Source: Pyrinomonadaceae bacterium
Lineage (GTDB): Bacteria; Acidobacteriota; Blastocatellia; Pyrinomonadales; Pyrinomonadaceae
Assembly: GCA_013811945.1 (NCBI GenBank)
Contig: JACCUI010000283.1
Span: 1 to 41,355 of the forward strand
Length of the DNA: 41,355 nucleotides
Direction: 5' to 3'
The position numbers were made by a program, and so were the translations under genes. Position 1 is the stretch's first letter; each line of letters begins with the position of its first letter. Positions 17,410 through 26,976 of the stretch are shown here, piece by piece. The notes under the pieces were generated by a model. It was not told the DNA's origin. It worked only from the letters and a program-made list of their open reading frames with translations, and did no database searches.

Positions 17410-18414
17410 ATGGTCCAGAATCGACAGGAGGCCACAGATCAGAGCCGCCACGACGATAAAAGCCTGATCGTGGCCCCGGTGGGTGATGGCCGCCCACTTC
17501 TCATCTTCATCGGCCTAAGTTTAATACTCTCAGGGGCCTTCGCCTTATTCCTATCCATAAACCAGCAGTTCCTGCCCCACGACGTGCAGTTCCTGGGAAT
17601 GACCGCGGAACAACTCTGCGGCATTAACAATTGCCGCGTGGTCCACTTCATGTTCCACGATCGAGTCGCCTTTGGCGGAGCGCTCATCTCGATTGGCGCG
17701 CTTTACATGTGGCTCGCGGAATTTCCCCTGCGCCTAGGCCAGGCGTGGGCCTGGTGGCTTTTCGTCCTAAGCGGGGTCTCTGGATTTGGCAGTTTCCTCG
17801 CCTACCTGGGGTACGGGTATCTCGACACCTGGCACGGCGTCGGTACCCTCCTCCTCCTACCCCTCTTCATCTTTGGCTTGGCTCGCTCACGATCGCTGCT
17901 CCTACCACCGACGGGTCTGCGCTTTCTCGTCCGTCCGGGGATCAACGTCTCCTGGGATCAACCTATGGAATTGGACGAGCCCTCCTGCTGGCCACGGCCG
18001 TAGGGATGATTCTTGGCGGTCTGACGGTGTGACTGTCGGCATGACCCGCGTGTTTGTGCCACAGGATCTCGAATTCATGGGTTTGCAGCCGGCTGAGCTA
18101 GCGCTCGCCTCGTGCCTTTGATTGCTCACGACCGTGCCGGCTTTGGCGGCGCCATCTGCACTACCGGGATTACGGTCTTCTTCTGTGTCTGGTGCGCGCG
18201 CGCTTCGCGAAGTCTCTGGGAGGTGCTTTGTTTCTCGGGCCTGGTGGGTTTTGCTGCAGCTATAGGGGTTCATCCAGTAGTGGGCTACACGAACCTGTTT
18301 CACCTGGCTCCGGCTATCCTGGGAGCGATTATTTTTGTCCTCGGTCTGGCTCTTTGTTACCCGGCAATGCACCTGCGGGCGGAGCGCGGGAGAAACAGAT
18401 CGGAGGCTGAGTAG
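17410..18414 (+). pseudogene. Decayed multi-pass membrane protein gene with three frame changes
   Basis: Intact reading runs from the ATG at 17410 to about 17945, then continues in three successive other frames. YGIGRALLLATAVGMILGGL is read from about 17965, VFVPQDLEFMGLQPAEL from about 18050, and LIAHDRAGFGGA onward to a stop at 18414. Each step is a minus-one change, as if one base were lost each time. The joined protein would have about 330 residues and 8-9 membrane segments in two similar halves: FLGMTAEQL...HDRVAFGGALIS and FMGLQPAEL...HDRAGFGGAICT. The family is not recognised. Real decay or base-calling loss cannot be told apart from sequence alone, but neighbouring long genes are intact. 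Confidence 0.7.
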
Positions 18415-18440
18415 TCTTTTGAATAATCGGTGATAACAGC

Positions 18441-18514
18441 GGAAATGGGTAAAAGGGGTAATTGGGAAAGAGTCATTTCTTACCTGGCACCCCTTTTCCG
18501 AATTCACCATTTCC
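18441..18514. repeat. Inverted repeat after the decayed membrane gene
   Basis: GGAAATGG at the left and CCATTTCC at the right bound a 74-bp segment, with AAAAGGGG and CCCCTTTT as inner arms. It may act as a transcript-end hairpin ahead of the metal-transport genes. Confidence 0.55.
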
Positions 18515-18581
18515 ATTTTCCTTCCCTGCCTCATGCTATGATTTCTTGAAGTTAAGTTCTACCCTCTCGATGAATCAATAA

Positions 18582-19823
18582 ATGCTGTATCTCTCGCAAG
18601 TATTGAGTCGCCCTATACGCGACCTTGAAGGCGACAGTGTGGCTATCGTTAAAGACGTGATCGTCCGGCTTGGTGAGGAAGATCATCCCGCTTTGATAGG
18701 CGTGGTAGCATGCTATCGCCGCCGGGATTTTTTTGTTTCTCGCTGGCGAATTACAGAGTTCAACGAGCACGGAGTCCGTCTCAATTCAGACATTCTAGAT
18801 CTGCGTCCGTTTGTGCGCCGCGATGGTGAGGTTCTCCTCGCCCGCAACGTGCTCGACAAGCAATTGATCGATGTGGATGGCAAGCGCGTGGTAAGAGTCA
18901 ACGATGTGCAGATCATTCACGCGGCCGGCGAGTGGCGAGTCACGGGAGCAGATGTAAGTTTGCGAGGACTTTGGAGGCGGCTCGCGCCAGCCGGCTTGAT
19001 GGGTACTAGAAAGCCTGTGGAAGTCATCGACTGGTCTAACGTGGGCTACCTCGCGACCGATGAAGCTACGGTTAGGCTGAAGACTTCCAGCGATAAGCTT
19101 GCGCGCTTGCATCCGGTGGAGATCGCGCGACTGGCGGAAGCGCTCTCCTATCACCATGGTTCGGAAGTGGTTGAATCCCTCGACGATGAGACGGCCGCTG
19201 AAACGCTCGAGGAGATGCCGGCGGAACGGCAGGCTCAAATCCTGGGAGACATGGACGAGGAGCGCGCGGCCGACATTCTGGAATGGATGTCGCCTGACGA
19301 AGCGGCTGACGTGCTTGGTGATTTACCAGAAGATAAGGCCGAAGAGCTACTCGGTCTGATGGAGGACGAAGAGCAGGCTGAGGTTGCCGAACTCCTGCCT
19401 TACGAAGACGATACTGCGGGCGGTCTGATGACCACGGAGTTTGTTTCCCTCCCCCGTGAGTTGACTGTCGGTGAAGCACTCGCCCGCTTGCGTGAGATGG
19501 CGGAAACGCCAAACATGATCTACTACCTCTATGTGGTAGAGGGTGAAGGTTCCTGGCAACTTTCCGGAGTGATCGCCCTCAGGAGTTTGATTCTCGCTGA
19601 TCCGGCGGTTCCGCTCGATGAAGTGATGCGTAGCGAGTTTCAGAAGGCGCACCCGGATGAGCCGGCTAACGAAGTAGCTCACCGGATAGCCGAATACAAT
19701 CTTCTTGCCTTGCCCGTGGTGGATGAGTCAGGAGAGATCCTCGGGATCATCACCGTTGACGACGCAATGGAAATACTCTTGCCCAAAGACTGGCGGCAGA
19801 GACTACCCAGAATATTTGGTTAG
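18582..19823 (+). CDS. PRC-barrel / MgtE N-domain / CBS protein, soluble
   Basis: A 413-residue protein without membrane segments. Two PRC-barrel-like stretches come first (about 1-75 and 80-150; LARNVLDKQLIDVDGKRVV). An MgtE N-domain superhelix follows (about 165-265; repeated units such as MSPDEAADVLGDLPEDKAEE), then LLPYEDDTAGGLMTTEFVSL leading into a pair of CBS domains (about 280-410; VVDESGEILGIITVDDAMEIL). In MgtE these cytosolic domains sense Mg2+ and gate the channel, but the MgtE membrane domain is missing here. The next gene, 42 bp away, encodes a transporter, so this is probably its detached sensor. Confidence 0.85.
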   Translation: MLYLSQVLSRPIRDLEGDSVAIVKDVIVRLGEEDHPALIGVVACYRRRDFFVSRWRITEFNEHGVRLNSDILDLRPFVRRDGEVLLARNVLDKQLIDVDGKRVVRVNDVQIIHAAGEWRVTGADVSLRGLWRRLAPAGLMGTRKPVEVIDWSNVGYLATDEATVRLKTSSDKLARLHPVEIARLAEALSYHHGSEVVESLDDETAAETLEEMPAERQAQILGDMDEERAADILEWMSPDEAADVLGDLPEDKAEELLGLMEDEEQAEVAELLPYEDDTAGGLMTTEFVSLPRELTVGEALARLREMAETPNMIYYLYVVEGEGSWQLSGVIALRSLILADPAVPLDEVMRSEFQKAHPDEPANEVAHRIAEYNLLALPVVDESGEILGIITVDDAMEILLPKDWRQRLPRIFG

Positions 19824-19865
19824 CAATCTGCCCATTCGAAGAACTATGAACGATGGAGAATCCAA

Positions 19866-21182
19866 GTGGCGGAAAAGGGCAAAGCATTGCAAGCCGTGGG
19901 ACAGCGCTTGTTACGGCGCGGCAGTCGCGGCGCGCGCGCGGCGGCGCGACACAAAAGGTTACTGGGATATCTGGCTGTTCTGGGACCGGGAATGATCACT
20001 GCCAATGCCGGCAATGATGCCGGGGGCATCGCTACTTTTGCCTCCGTCGGAGCCGAACACGGTTATCGCCTACTCTGGATTCTCATTCCTATCACAATCA
20101 GCCTGGGCTTAGTTCAGGAAATGTGTGCGCGCATGGGCGCAGTGACGGGAAAAGGTCTTGCCGATCTGATTCGAGAGCGCTTCGGCGTTAGATGGACTGC
20201 GTTAGTAATGCTCGCCCTCTTGATCGCCAACGGTGGGGTTACCGTTTCCGAGTTCGTGGGGATCGCCGCCGCTACGGAACTGTTTGGTATTCCGCGGTTC
20301 ATCTCCGTGCCAATTGCGGCAATCAGTATTTGGTGGCTGATTGTAAAGGGCTCGTACAAACGCGTTGAGCGCGTATTTCTGTTGATGACTTTGGTGTTCC
20401 TGGGTTATGTGGTGTCGGCATTTTTGGCTGGTCCAGAATGGCGAACGGTCGCAGGTGAATTGGTGAGGCCGAGATTCAGTTTGGATGGAGCGTACTTGTT
20501 TACCGTGGTGGCCATTGTGGGTACCACGATCTCGCCCTACATGCAGGTATATGTTCAGTCTTCAGTGGTCGAAAAGGGCGTGACCTCAGAAGATTATCGA
20601 CGCACCAGAATCGACGTTTGGGTCGGAACGGTCTTCGCGATTCTGATCGCCTTCTTCATTGTGGTCTCGACTTCCGCCACACTTCACAAGCATGGTATCC
20701 AGATCAACAGCGCTGCCGACGCAGCGCGAGCGCTCAGACCCCTGGCCGGAAACTATGCGGAGGCGTTGTTCGGCATCGGCTTATTTGGGGCTTCTATGCT
20801 CGCGGCCGGCGTTCTGCCGTTGGCCACCGCCTACTCGGTGAGCGAAGCGCTCGGCTTTGAGAAGGGAGTGTCACGTAGCTTTCGCGAGGCGCCCACTTTC
20901 ATCGGCATCTTCACTTTTCTTGTGGCGGTCGGCGCCGCAATCGCGGTGATTCCCAATCTGCCGCTAATCCAGGTGCTGCTGGTCACCCAGGTGATCAACG
21001 GTTTGCTGTTACCGGTCATCCTGTTTGCGATCCTGCGTTTGATCAATAATCGCGAAATAATGGGGACGCATGTTAATGGGCCTGCCTACAACATTGGGGC
21101 TTGGCTAACCGCTGTTATCGTAACTTTGCTATCCCTTCTGTTGGTGCTGGTGACTCTTTTCCCGCAACTTTTCCGCTCTTGA
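19866..21182 (+). CDS. Nramp-superfamily metal transporter, atypical
   Basis: A 438-residue transporter with about 11 membrane segments of the Nramp fold. TM1 reads GPGMITANAGNDAGGIATF in place of the canonical DPGN motif, and TM6 reads GTTISPYMQVYVQSS where MntH has an MPH motif, so the soft metal-ligand Met is absent. This resembles the non-canonical branch of the superfamily rather than manganese-selective MntH. The start is a GTG at 19866. Pairing with an MgtE-type sensor protein just upstream suggests magnesium or another hard divalent ion. Substrate is inferred, not shown. Confidence 0.8.
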   Translation: MAEKGKALQAVGQRLLRRGSRGARAAARHKRLLGYLAVLGPGMITANAGNDAGGIATFASVGAEHGYRLLWILIPITISLGLVQEMCARMGAVTGKGLADLIRERFGVRWTALVMLALLIANGGVTVSEFVGIAAATELFGIPRFISVPIAAISIWWLIVKGSYKRVERVFLLMTLVFLGYVVSAFLAGPEWRTVAGELVRPRFSLDGAYLFTVVAIVGTTISPYMQVYVQSSVVEKGVTSEDYRRTRIDVWVGTVFAILIAFFIVVSTSATLHKHGIQINSAADAARALRPLAGNYAEALFGIGLFGASMLAAGVLPLATAYSVSEALGFEKGVSRSFREAPTFIGIFTFLVAVGAAIAVIPNLPLIQVLLVTQVINGLLLPVILFAILRLINNREIMGTHVNGPAYNIGAWLTAVIVTLLSLLLVLVTLFPQLFRS

Positions 21183-21288
21183 CCGCCCGGAGGAATGCTG
21201 AGAACTACTCCTCGCCAACGAGCCCAAACGGTGATAAAAGAATAGCCGTTATAAAGCTATCGGTTTTTCAACTCTCGCTAGCCGAACT

Positions 21289-22743
21289 TTGCATCACGTG
21301 AATCGGTCTACTTCCAAAAACAAACTCATACTCTTTGTAGTCACGGCAACCTTGGCTTTGCTGGGCCTTTTTCTTGTCAAGCGTTTTGAAGAACGTCTGA
21401 GCGAATTCTTGCGGGATCGAATGGGCGGGCTCGCTTCCCGGGCAGATACCGTTGTGGATGTTTTGCTGCTCGTTCTACTTGGGATTCTGGCCTACCTTTT
21501 TGTACGAGCTCTCAATAATTTCATCTTCGGACTGGTCTTTCGATTACGGAAAGGGTTTGAAGCGCCCACGTTGGTCCGGAACATTTTCTCGATCGTCGCA
21601 TTTACTGCCTTATTCCTACTTATCTTCTCTTCCTTATTCGAGGACGTTAACCTCGGTGCGCTCTTCACGACCTCGGCAATCTTTGGCGTAATTCTGGGAC
21701 TCGCCCTGCAAGACACGTTGGGAAATTTCTTTGCGGGAATATCCCTACAGGCGGATCGACCATTTCAGGTGGGTGATGTGATCACAGTCGGTCAGAAGCA
21801 CACCGGGGTCGTCGAGGAAATCACCTGGCGGGCGGTGAAGATCAGGACGTTTCAAAATCACATAATAGAGATCAATAACAGCACTGCAGCCAAAGAGCCT
21901 CTCGAGGTTTGCGCTCGTGACAACTTGAACGCTCGTTTGATTTTTTTTAACACCCTCTACACTGACTCTCCGGCCAAGACTATCCACGTGGTGAGGGAGG
22001 CGGTGCGCGAAGCGGACAACGTTTCCCAAATGATTACTCCAATCGTGCGCATCAGAGATCTTGGCGAAAGCGGCGTGGACTACGAGCTCAAGTACTGGTT
22101 GGAAGACTACGCGAAGTACAACGACACCGACGCGCTCGTTCGGCAGCGGATCTGGTATGCATTCCGGCGCGCCGGGCTCAACTTTGCTTACCCAACCAGG
22201 ACCCTGCATGTCGAGAGATCACCCAAGATTGGGGTTCAAAACGGTGAAGGAGGGATAATCGTTGACCGGCTCTCAGCGGTTGATATCTTTGCTCCGCTGT
22301 CCGTTGAGGAAACGTCCATGCTCGCCCAGGCTGCCGTAAGTCACGTATTTGCTCCCGGTGAAACTGTGATACGCGCAGGTGATCCAGGCTCGTCGATGTT
22401 CGTTGTCCACAACGGACGGGTGTGCGTGCAGATCAATGACAAGGGAAAACTTCGTACAGTTGCCACTCTCAATGAAGGCGACTTCTTTGGGGAGATGGCG
22501 CTTTTGACTGGCGAGCCCAGGACGGCCAACGTAGTTGCCATGGAGGAGACTGAGGTGTTGGAGATTGGCCACAAAGCGATGAAGGGCGTCTTTGAAACAA
22601 ATCCGGGTCTGGTCGAATCGTTAAGCTACATTATTGTGGAGAGACGACAAGCACTCGCAGCCAGGGCCGATACCCTTGATACCGGCAATGAAGGGCCCGC
22701 CGGGATTCTCTCGGCCATAAAACGGTTTTTCGGGCTGAAGTAA
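21289..22743 (+). CDS. MscS-type channel with cyclic-nucleotide-binding domain
   Basis: A 484-residue channel of the bCNG type. Three or so membrane segments come first; the pore helix region is ALFTTSAIFGVILGLALQDT, followed by LGNFFAGISLQADRPFQVGD, the MscS beta domain. The C-terminal 150 residues form a cyclic-nucleotide-binding fold (RLSAVDIFAPLSVEE, then GDFFGEMALLTGEPRTANV), whose FGE and PRTA residues contact the cyclic phosphate. Such channels respond to cAMP more than to tension. Start codon is TTG at 21289 or GTG at 21298; neither has a strong ribosome site. Same strand as the metal transporter, 106 bp downstream. Confidence 0.87.
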   Translation: MHHVNRSTSKNKLILFVVTATLALLGLFLVKRFEERLSEFLRDRMGGLASRADTVVDVLLLVLLGILAYLFVRALNNFIFGLVFRLRKGFEAPTLVRNIFSIVAFTALFLLIFSSLFEDVNLGALFTTSAIFGVILGLALQDTLGNFFAGISLQADRPFQVGDVITVGQKHTGVVEEITWRAVKIRTFQNHIIEINNSTAAKEPLEVCARDNLNARLIFFNTLYTDSPAKTIHVVREAVREADNVSQMITPIVRIRDLGESGVDYELKYWLEDYAKYNDTDALVRQRIWYAFRRAGLNFAYPTRTLHVERSPKIGVQNGEGGIIVDRLSAVDIFAPLSVEETSMLAQAAVSHVFAPGETVIRAGDPGSSMFVVHNGRVCVQINDKGKLRTVATLNEGDFFGEMALLTGEPRTANVVAMEETEVLEIGHKAMKGVFETNPGLVESLSYIIVERRQALAARADTLDTGNEGPAGILSAIKRFFGLK

Positions 22744-22984
22744 CTTGCCCCGGTCATAATCCGCTATTTCTGGGCCCCGACTTTCTTCAAGACCCGGCAC
22801 AATTCGCACAGGTCCGAGGTGTCCAAGGGCCTCCCGAGCACTTTGCCAGAGTTGACACAAGAAGACTCAACCTTTATTATCGCAACACGCTCAGCGGCAG
22901 CGAACCTTTGAAATTAAAGGTCGAACCAGCGAATCGGGATTTGGCAGCGGGCGTATTCAAGTAATTGAAGGAGGAGAATTTCAG

Positions 22985-23518
22985 ATGAGTATCGTTAGAT
23001 ATGACCCATTCCGCGACTTACGCAGTCTTCAGGAGGAGGTGAACCGCCTTTTCTCCACTAACCTAACCCGAGGGTTCGGGGAGGAAGGAATCGGCAGGGG
23101 GGCCTGGAATCCTAGCGTCGACATCTACGAGAACAAAGATCAAATCGTGCTCGAAGCGGAACTGCCGGGTATGAACAGGGATGATTTCGAGCTCACAGTC
23201 GAAAATAACGTCATAACTCTTCGCGGCGAGCGTCAGTTTGAGAAGAAGGACGAAACTGACAACTACCATCGAGTGGAGCGCTCTTACGGCTCATTCACCC
23301 GTTCCTTCACCCTGCCGCAGACCGTTTCCACAGAGGGGGCAACTGCCGAATATCGCAACGGTGTGTTGCGTGTGACATTGCCTAAGCGACAGGAAACCAA
23401 GGCGCGTCGTATTGAGATTGGTGGGGAAGGAGCGGTCACCGGTAGCAAGACGATCGAAGCAAAAGCTGAGAAACCGAACTCCGCGGAGAAATCAAAGGAG
23501 ATGGCTGGCGGACTTTAA
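22985..23518 (+). CDS. Small heat shock protein, Hsp20 family
   Basis: ATP-independent holdase of 177 residues. An N-terminal arm (MSIVRYDPFRDLRSLQEEVN) precedes the alpha-crystallin domain (about 40-140; VDIYENKDQIVLEAELPG to NGVLRVTLPKR), ending with the conserved A-x-x-x-G-V-L-like block. The C-terminal tail is long and Lys/Glu/Ala-rich, beyond the usual IxI anchor (RRIEIGG). A strong ribosome site GAAGGAGGAG precedes the ATG. It opens a same-strand chaperone island. No CIRCE element or clear sigma32 promoter was seen in the 240 bp before it. Confidence 0.93.
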   Translation: MSIVRYDPFRDLRSLQEEVNRLFSTNLTRGFGEEGIGRGAWNPSVDIYENKDQIVLEAELPGMNRDDFELTVENNVITLRGERQFEKKDETDNYHRVERSYGSFTRSFTLPQTVSTEGATAEYRNGVLRVTLPKRQETKARRIEIGGEGAVTGSKTIEAKAEKPNSAEKSKEMAGGL

Positions 23519-23565
23519 GCTGCCTACCACCGTGTTAGATCAGAAGCGTAGCAGCCACGTTTGCT

Positions 23566-23736
23566 ACAGAACCGAGAGCGTAGCGATCGCATTCAAGCAA
23601 GGCAGTATTCACAGCAGTATTTGAGAGGCATGTCGCGCAGTGATCGGACGGGCAAAGAGTTGCTTAGGGTCTAAGTAATCAACGCCACTTGATCGCTAAG
23701 CTGGTTGAGTGCGGTCGCAACCGCTTTCGGTTCTGT
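23566..23736. repeat. MITE-like inverted repeat, family A, copy 2
   Basis: Arms ACAGAACCGAGAGCGTAGCG and, in reverse, ACAGAACCGAAAGCGGTTGC enclose about 120 bp. This copy is the most diverged of the family. It occupies most of the 351-bp gap between hsp20 and clpB; nothing else is recognised in that gap except the possible promoter next to clpB. Confidence 0.65.
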
Positions 23737-23837
23737 AAGAAGGGCGCTGATCTCAGTCGTGAATGAAGTCGATTACACTAGTTGTCCGATTCTATCTCTT
23801 TGAGTGACACGACCTTAACTAACATTTAACCCAAACG

Positions 23838-23865
23838 TTGCGACAGTAGTCAGTTAGCCTAGAAT
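23838..23865 (+). promoter_or_regulatory. Possible promoter just upstream of clpB
   Basis: TTGCGA and TAGAAT are separated by 16 bp, and the second hexamer ends only 4 bp before the clpB ATG. There is no Shine-Dalgarno sequence in front of that ATG. If real, the transcript would be nearly leaderless. Matches are modest, so this is tentative. Confidence 0.25.
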
Positions 23866-23869
23866 CGGC

Positions 23870-26464
23870 ATGCGCTTGGATAAATTTACATTACGAGCCC
23901 AGGAAGCGATTCAAGCAGCCATCGAGTTGGCTGAGCGCAACCAGAACCAGCAGGTCGAGCCGGAGCATTTGCTAGCGGCGATGCTGGAGCAACCTGAAGG
24001 TATTGTGCGCCCGCTACTGGGAAAGTTGGCCGTTAACGTGCCGGTTGTGCTCAACGATCTGCAGGCCGCAAACGGTCGCTTCCCTCAAGTCCAGGGAGGA
24101 CAGCAATATTTCAGTCCCAGACTGAGTCAAGTGTTCACCGCCTCACAAAAGCTGGCGGAGAACATGAAGGACGAGTTTGTTTCTACCGAACATCTCCTTC
24201 TTTCCATCAATGATGAGAAGGAGGGCGAGTCGGGAAAGATCCTGCGCCAGCACGGCGTCAAGCGTGATGACCTAGTGAAGGTCATCGAGCAGACCCGCGG
24301 CGGGTCCCGAATTACGGAGCAGAACGCGGAAGAGAATTACCAGGCACTTTCCAAATATGCCCGCGATCTTACTGACCTGGCCCGCAAGGGGAAACTCGAT
24401 CCTGTTATTGGCCGGGACGACGAGATTCGGCGGACCATCCAGGTCCTTTCGCGGCGCACTAAAAACAATCCCGTTCTAATTGGCGAGCCGGGCGTAGGCA
24501 AGACTGCGATTGTAGAGGGCCTGGCCCAAAGAATCGTCTCGGGCGATGTTCCCGAAACGCTTCGTAACAAACGCCTGGTAGGCCTTGACCTCGGCTCGAT
24601 GCTTGCCGGGGCCAAGTACCGGGGTGAGTTTGAAGATCGCTTGAAGGCAGTCCTCAAGGAGATCGAGAATGCGCAGGGTCACATAATCCTGTTCATTGAT
24701 GAACTGCATACGTTGGTCGGAGCGGGCGCTGCCGAAGGTGCAATCGACGCCTCCAATATGCTAAAGCCGGCACTGGCTCGTGGGGAGCTACGCTGTGTAG
24801 GTGCCACCACTCTCAACGAATACAAGAAGTACATCGAGAAAGACGCCGCTCTGGAGCGGCGTTTCCAGCAGATCTATGTCGGCGAGCCTACCGTGGAAGA
24901 CACGATTGCCATTTTGCGCGGTCTGAAAGAACGCTACGAAGTGCACCACGGCGTGCGGATAAAAGACTCCGCTATCGTAGCCGCGGCGACGCTTTCGAAT
25001 CGGTACATCACCGATCGCTTTCTTCCGGACAAGGCAATTGACTTGATTGATGAGGCGGCTTCGCGGCTGCGCATCGAGATCGATTCGCTTCCTCAGGAGA
25101 TTGATCAACTTGAACGGGAGACCATTCAGCTTGAAATCGAGCGGCAAGCTCTGCAGCGCGAAGAGGATCAAAAGTCGAAAGCGCGTCTGAAGGAGATCGA
25201 ACAGCGTATTGCTGATCTCAGGGAAGCATCTTCCGGCATGAAAGCGAAGTGGCAGTCGGAAAAAGAGGCGATCGAACATATGCGTACCGCTAAAGCTGAG
25301 CTGGAGCAATTAAGGCTTCAGCTCGATCAGGCCCGCAATGCTGGCGACCTCGGGCGCGCTTCTGAGCTTCAGTACGGGAAAATTCCGGAGCTCGACCAAA
25401 GGCTGGCAGCGGAGCAAGAGAAGCTCGCGAATTTTCAAAGCGATGGTGTCATGCTCAAGGAGGAAGTCGACGAGGAGGACGTCGCCGAAGTCGTGGCTAA
25501 GTGGACGAGAATACCGGTTTCTAAGATGCTCGAAGGTGAGATGGAGAAGCTGGTCAGCATGGAAGAGCGTCTCCGCCGGCGGGTGATCGGCCAGGACGAG
25601 GCACTCACGGCAGTCGCTAATGCTGTGCGGCGGGCGCGAGCCGGTCTCCAGGATCCGAATCGCCCCGTCGGCTCATTTATTTTTCTTGGTCCCACCGGAG
25701 TGGGCAAGACTGAGACCGCCCGCGCTCTGGCAGAGTTTCTCTTCGACGACGAGCGCTCCATGATTCGCCTGGACATGTCTGAATATATGGAGAAGCACGC
25801 GGTGGCCCGAATGATTGGGGCGCCGCCCGGCTATGTCGGCTACGAAGAAGGTGGGCAGCTGACTGAGGCTGTACGCCGCCGGCCTTATTCAGTTGTTCTA
25901 TTTGATGAGATAGAGAAGGCTCATCAGGATGTTTTTAATGTGCTATTACAAATCCTCGATGATGGCCGTCTGACTGATTCCAAGGGGCGCACGGTGGATT
26001 TCAAAAACACCGTATTGATCATGACTTCGAATCTTGGGTCGCGCGAGATCCAGGCCGCCGAAGGTGATGAGAAGCAAGCGCGAGAAGCAGTGCTCGAGGA
26101 GCTGCGGCTGAATTTCAAACCAGAGTTTCTAAATCGTATTGACGATATTGTGGTATTCCGTCAGCTGTCGCAAAAGGAGATTGCTCAGATAATAGATGTT
26201 CAGCTCGACCGGCTGCTCCAGATGCTCAAGGACAGGAACATCACAATCTCTCTGGACGGACCAGCCCGAGGACTCCTGGCGCGCGAAGGCTATGATCCGG
26301 CTTATGGTGCGCGGCCGTTAAAGCGCGCCATTCAGACTCTGATTCAGAATCCACTGGCCGCGAAGATTCTGCGCGGGGAGATCCTCCCGGGACAGGTAGT
26401 GAGAGTGTCAGTCGACGGCAACAACATGACTTTCAGTACCCAGACGGCAACGGCAGTGGCGTAA
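23870..26464 (+). CDS. clpB: ClpB disaggregase
   Basis: Hexameric AAA+ chaperone that pulls polypeptides out of aggregates, usually with DnaK/DnaJ/GrpE. All 864 residues expected are present: N domain (1-145), D1 with Walker [10 protein letters not shown] (about 205) and Walker B FIDELHTL, the coiled-coil M domain (about 400-520; long Glu/Arg/Lys heptads), D2 with Walker [10 protein letters not shown] (about 607) and Walker [11 protein letters not shown]2 lacks a ClpP-binding tripeptide loop, as expected for ClpB. It begins with ATG at 23870 and [17 protein letters not shown], the usual opening. It is followed 14 bp later by a second hsp20. Confidence 0.97.
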   Translation: MRLDKFTLRAQEAIQAAIELAERNQNQQVEPEHLLAAMLEQPEGIVRPLLGKLAVNVPVVLNDLQAANGRFPQVQGGQQYFSPRLSQVFTASQKLAENMKDEFVSTEHLLLSINDEKEGESGKILRQHGVKRDDLVKVIEQTRGGSRITEQNAEENYQALSKYARDLTDLARKGKLDPVIGRDDEIRRTIQVLSRRTKNNPVLIGEPGVGKTAIVEGLAQRIVSGDVPETLRNKRLVGLDLGSMLAGAKYRGEFEDRLKAVLKEIENAQGHIILFIDELHTLVGAGAAEGAIDASNMLKPALARGELRCVGATTLNEYKKYIEKDAALERRFQQIYVGEPTVEDTIAILRGLKERYEVHHGVRIKDSAIVAAATLSNRYITDRFLPDKAIDLIDEAASRLRIEIDSLPQEIDQLERETIQLEIERQALQREEDQKSKARLKEIEQRIADLREASSGMKAKWQSEKEAIEHMRTAKAELEQLRLQLDQARNAGDLGRASELQYGKIPELDQRLAAEQEKLANFQSDGVMLKEEVDEEDVAEVVAKWTRIPVSKMLEGEMEKLVSMEERLRRRVIGQDEALTAVANAVRRARAGLQDPNRPVGSFIFLGPTGVGKTETARALAEFLFDDERSMIRLDMSEYMEKHAVARMIGAPPGYVGYEEGGQLTEAVRRRPYSVVLFDEIEKAHQDVFNVLLQILDDGRLTDSKGRTVDFKNTVLIMTSNLGSREIQAAEGDEKQAREAVLEELRLNFKPEFLNRIDDIVVFRQLSQKEIAQIIDVQLDRLLQMLKDRNITISLDGPARGLLAREGYDPAYGARPLKRAIQTLIQNPLAAKILRGEILPGQVVRVSVDGNNMTFSTQTATAVA

Positions 26465-26478
26465 AGGGGGAAACGGAC

Positions 26479-26925
26479 GTGTCCAAGCAATGGAACCCCT
26501 TGCAGGACTTGATGCTCTTGCAGGATCGGATGAATCGGCTCTTTGAAGACGCGACGGAGCGGCGCGGGCGGGTCGATGCTGAGACGAATGACGATCCTGA
26601 AACCGGGGAGTGGTATCCTGCGGCTGACGTTTACGACCGCGATGGGGAATATTTGATAGTGATAGATTTGCCTGGTGCTGACCGTTCTGCCCTGGAAATT
26701 ACTATTGACGATAACCGATTAACCATCAAGGGAACGCGCGCCGTTGCCGAGACCTCAACGTCTCGAACAGAACGGCCCGCAGGCCGTTTTTTACGCACCT
26801 TCAGCGTGCCGGGCTCAGTCGATCAAAAAAGCATTCACGCTGCGTACAAGGACGGCGTACTGGAAGTCCGCCTTCCGAAACGTAAGGAAGAAGCGGCGAA
26901 GCGGGTTGAGATCAAAGTATCTTGA
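26479..26925 (+). CDS. Small heat shock protein, Hsp20 family (second copy)
   Basis: A 148-residue Hsp20 starting at a GTG (MSKQWNPLQDLMLLQDRMNR). The alpha-crystallin domain runs from about 45 to 140 (YPAADVYDRDGEYLIVIDLP to DGVLEVRLPKRKEE). It is diverged from the first Hsp20 and shorter, so the two may make mixed or separate oligomers. It lies 14 bp after clpB and 51 bp before grpE, a tight arrangement that points to one transcript. Holdase and disaggregase genes side by side suggest a joint function in rescue of aggregates. Confidence 0.93.
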   Translation: MSKQWNPLQDLMLLQDRMNRLFEDATERRGRVDAETNDDPETGEWYPAADVYDRDGEYLIVIDLPGADRSALEITIDDNRLTIKGTRAVAETSTSRTERPAGRFLRTFSVPGSVDQKSIHAAYKDGVLEVRLPKRKEEAAKRVEIKVS

Positions 26926-26976
26926 CTGGGAAACCAGCACGAAGAAGGGAACCATTGGGAGGAGAGCAACAACACC

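Noticed and set aside
22744-22984. CIRCE or sigma32 promoter before hsp20
   Set aside because: No TTAGCACTC inverted repeat and no CTTGAA...CCCCAT pair found. A CCTTTGAAATTAAAGG palindrome is present but matches no known heat-shock operator.
24788-25309. 173-codon minus-strand ORF opposite clpB
   Set aside because: Antisense to the ClpB D1/M-domain region, with no recognisable motif or ribosome site.
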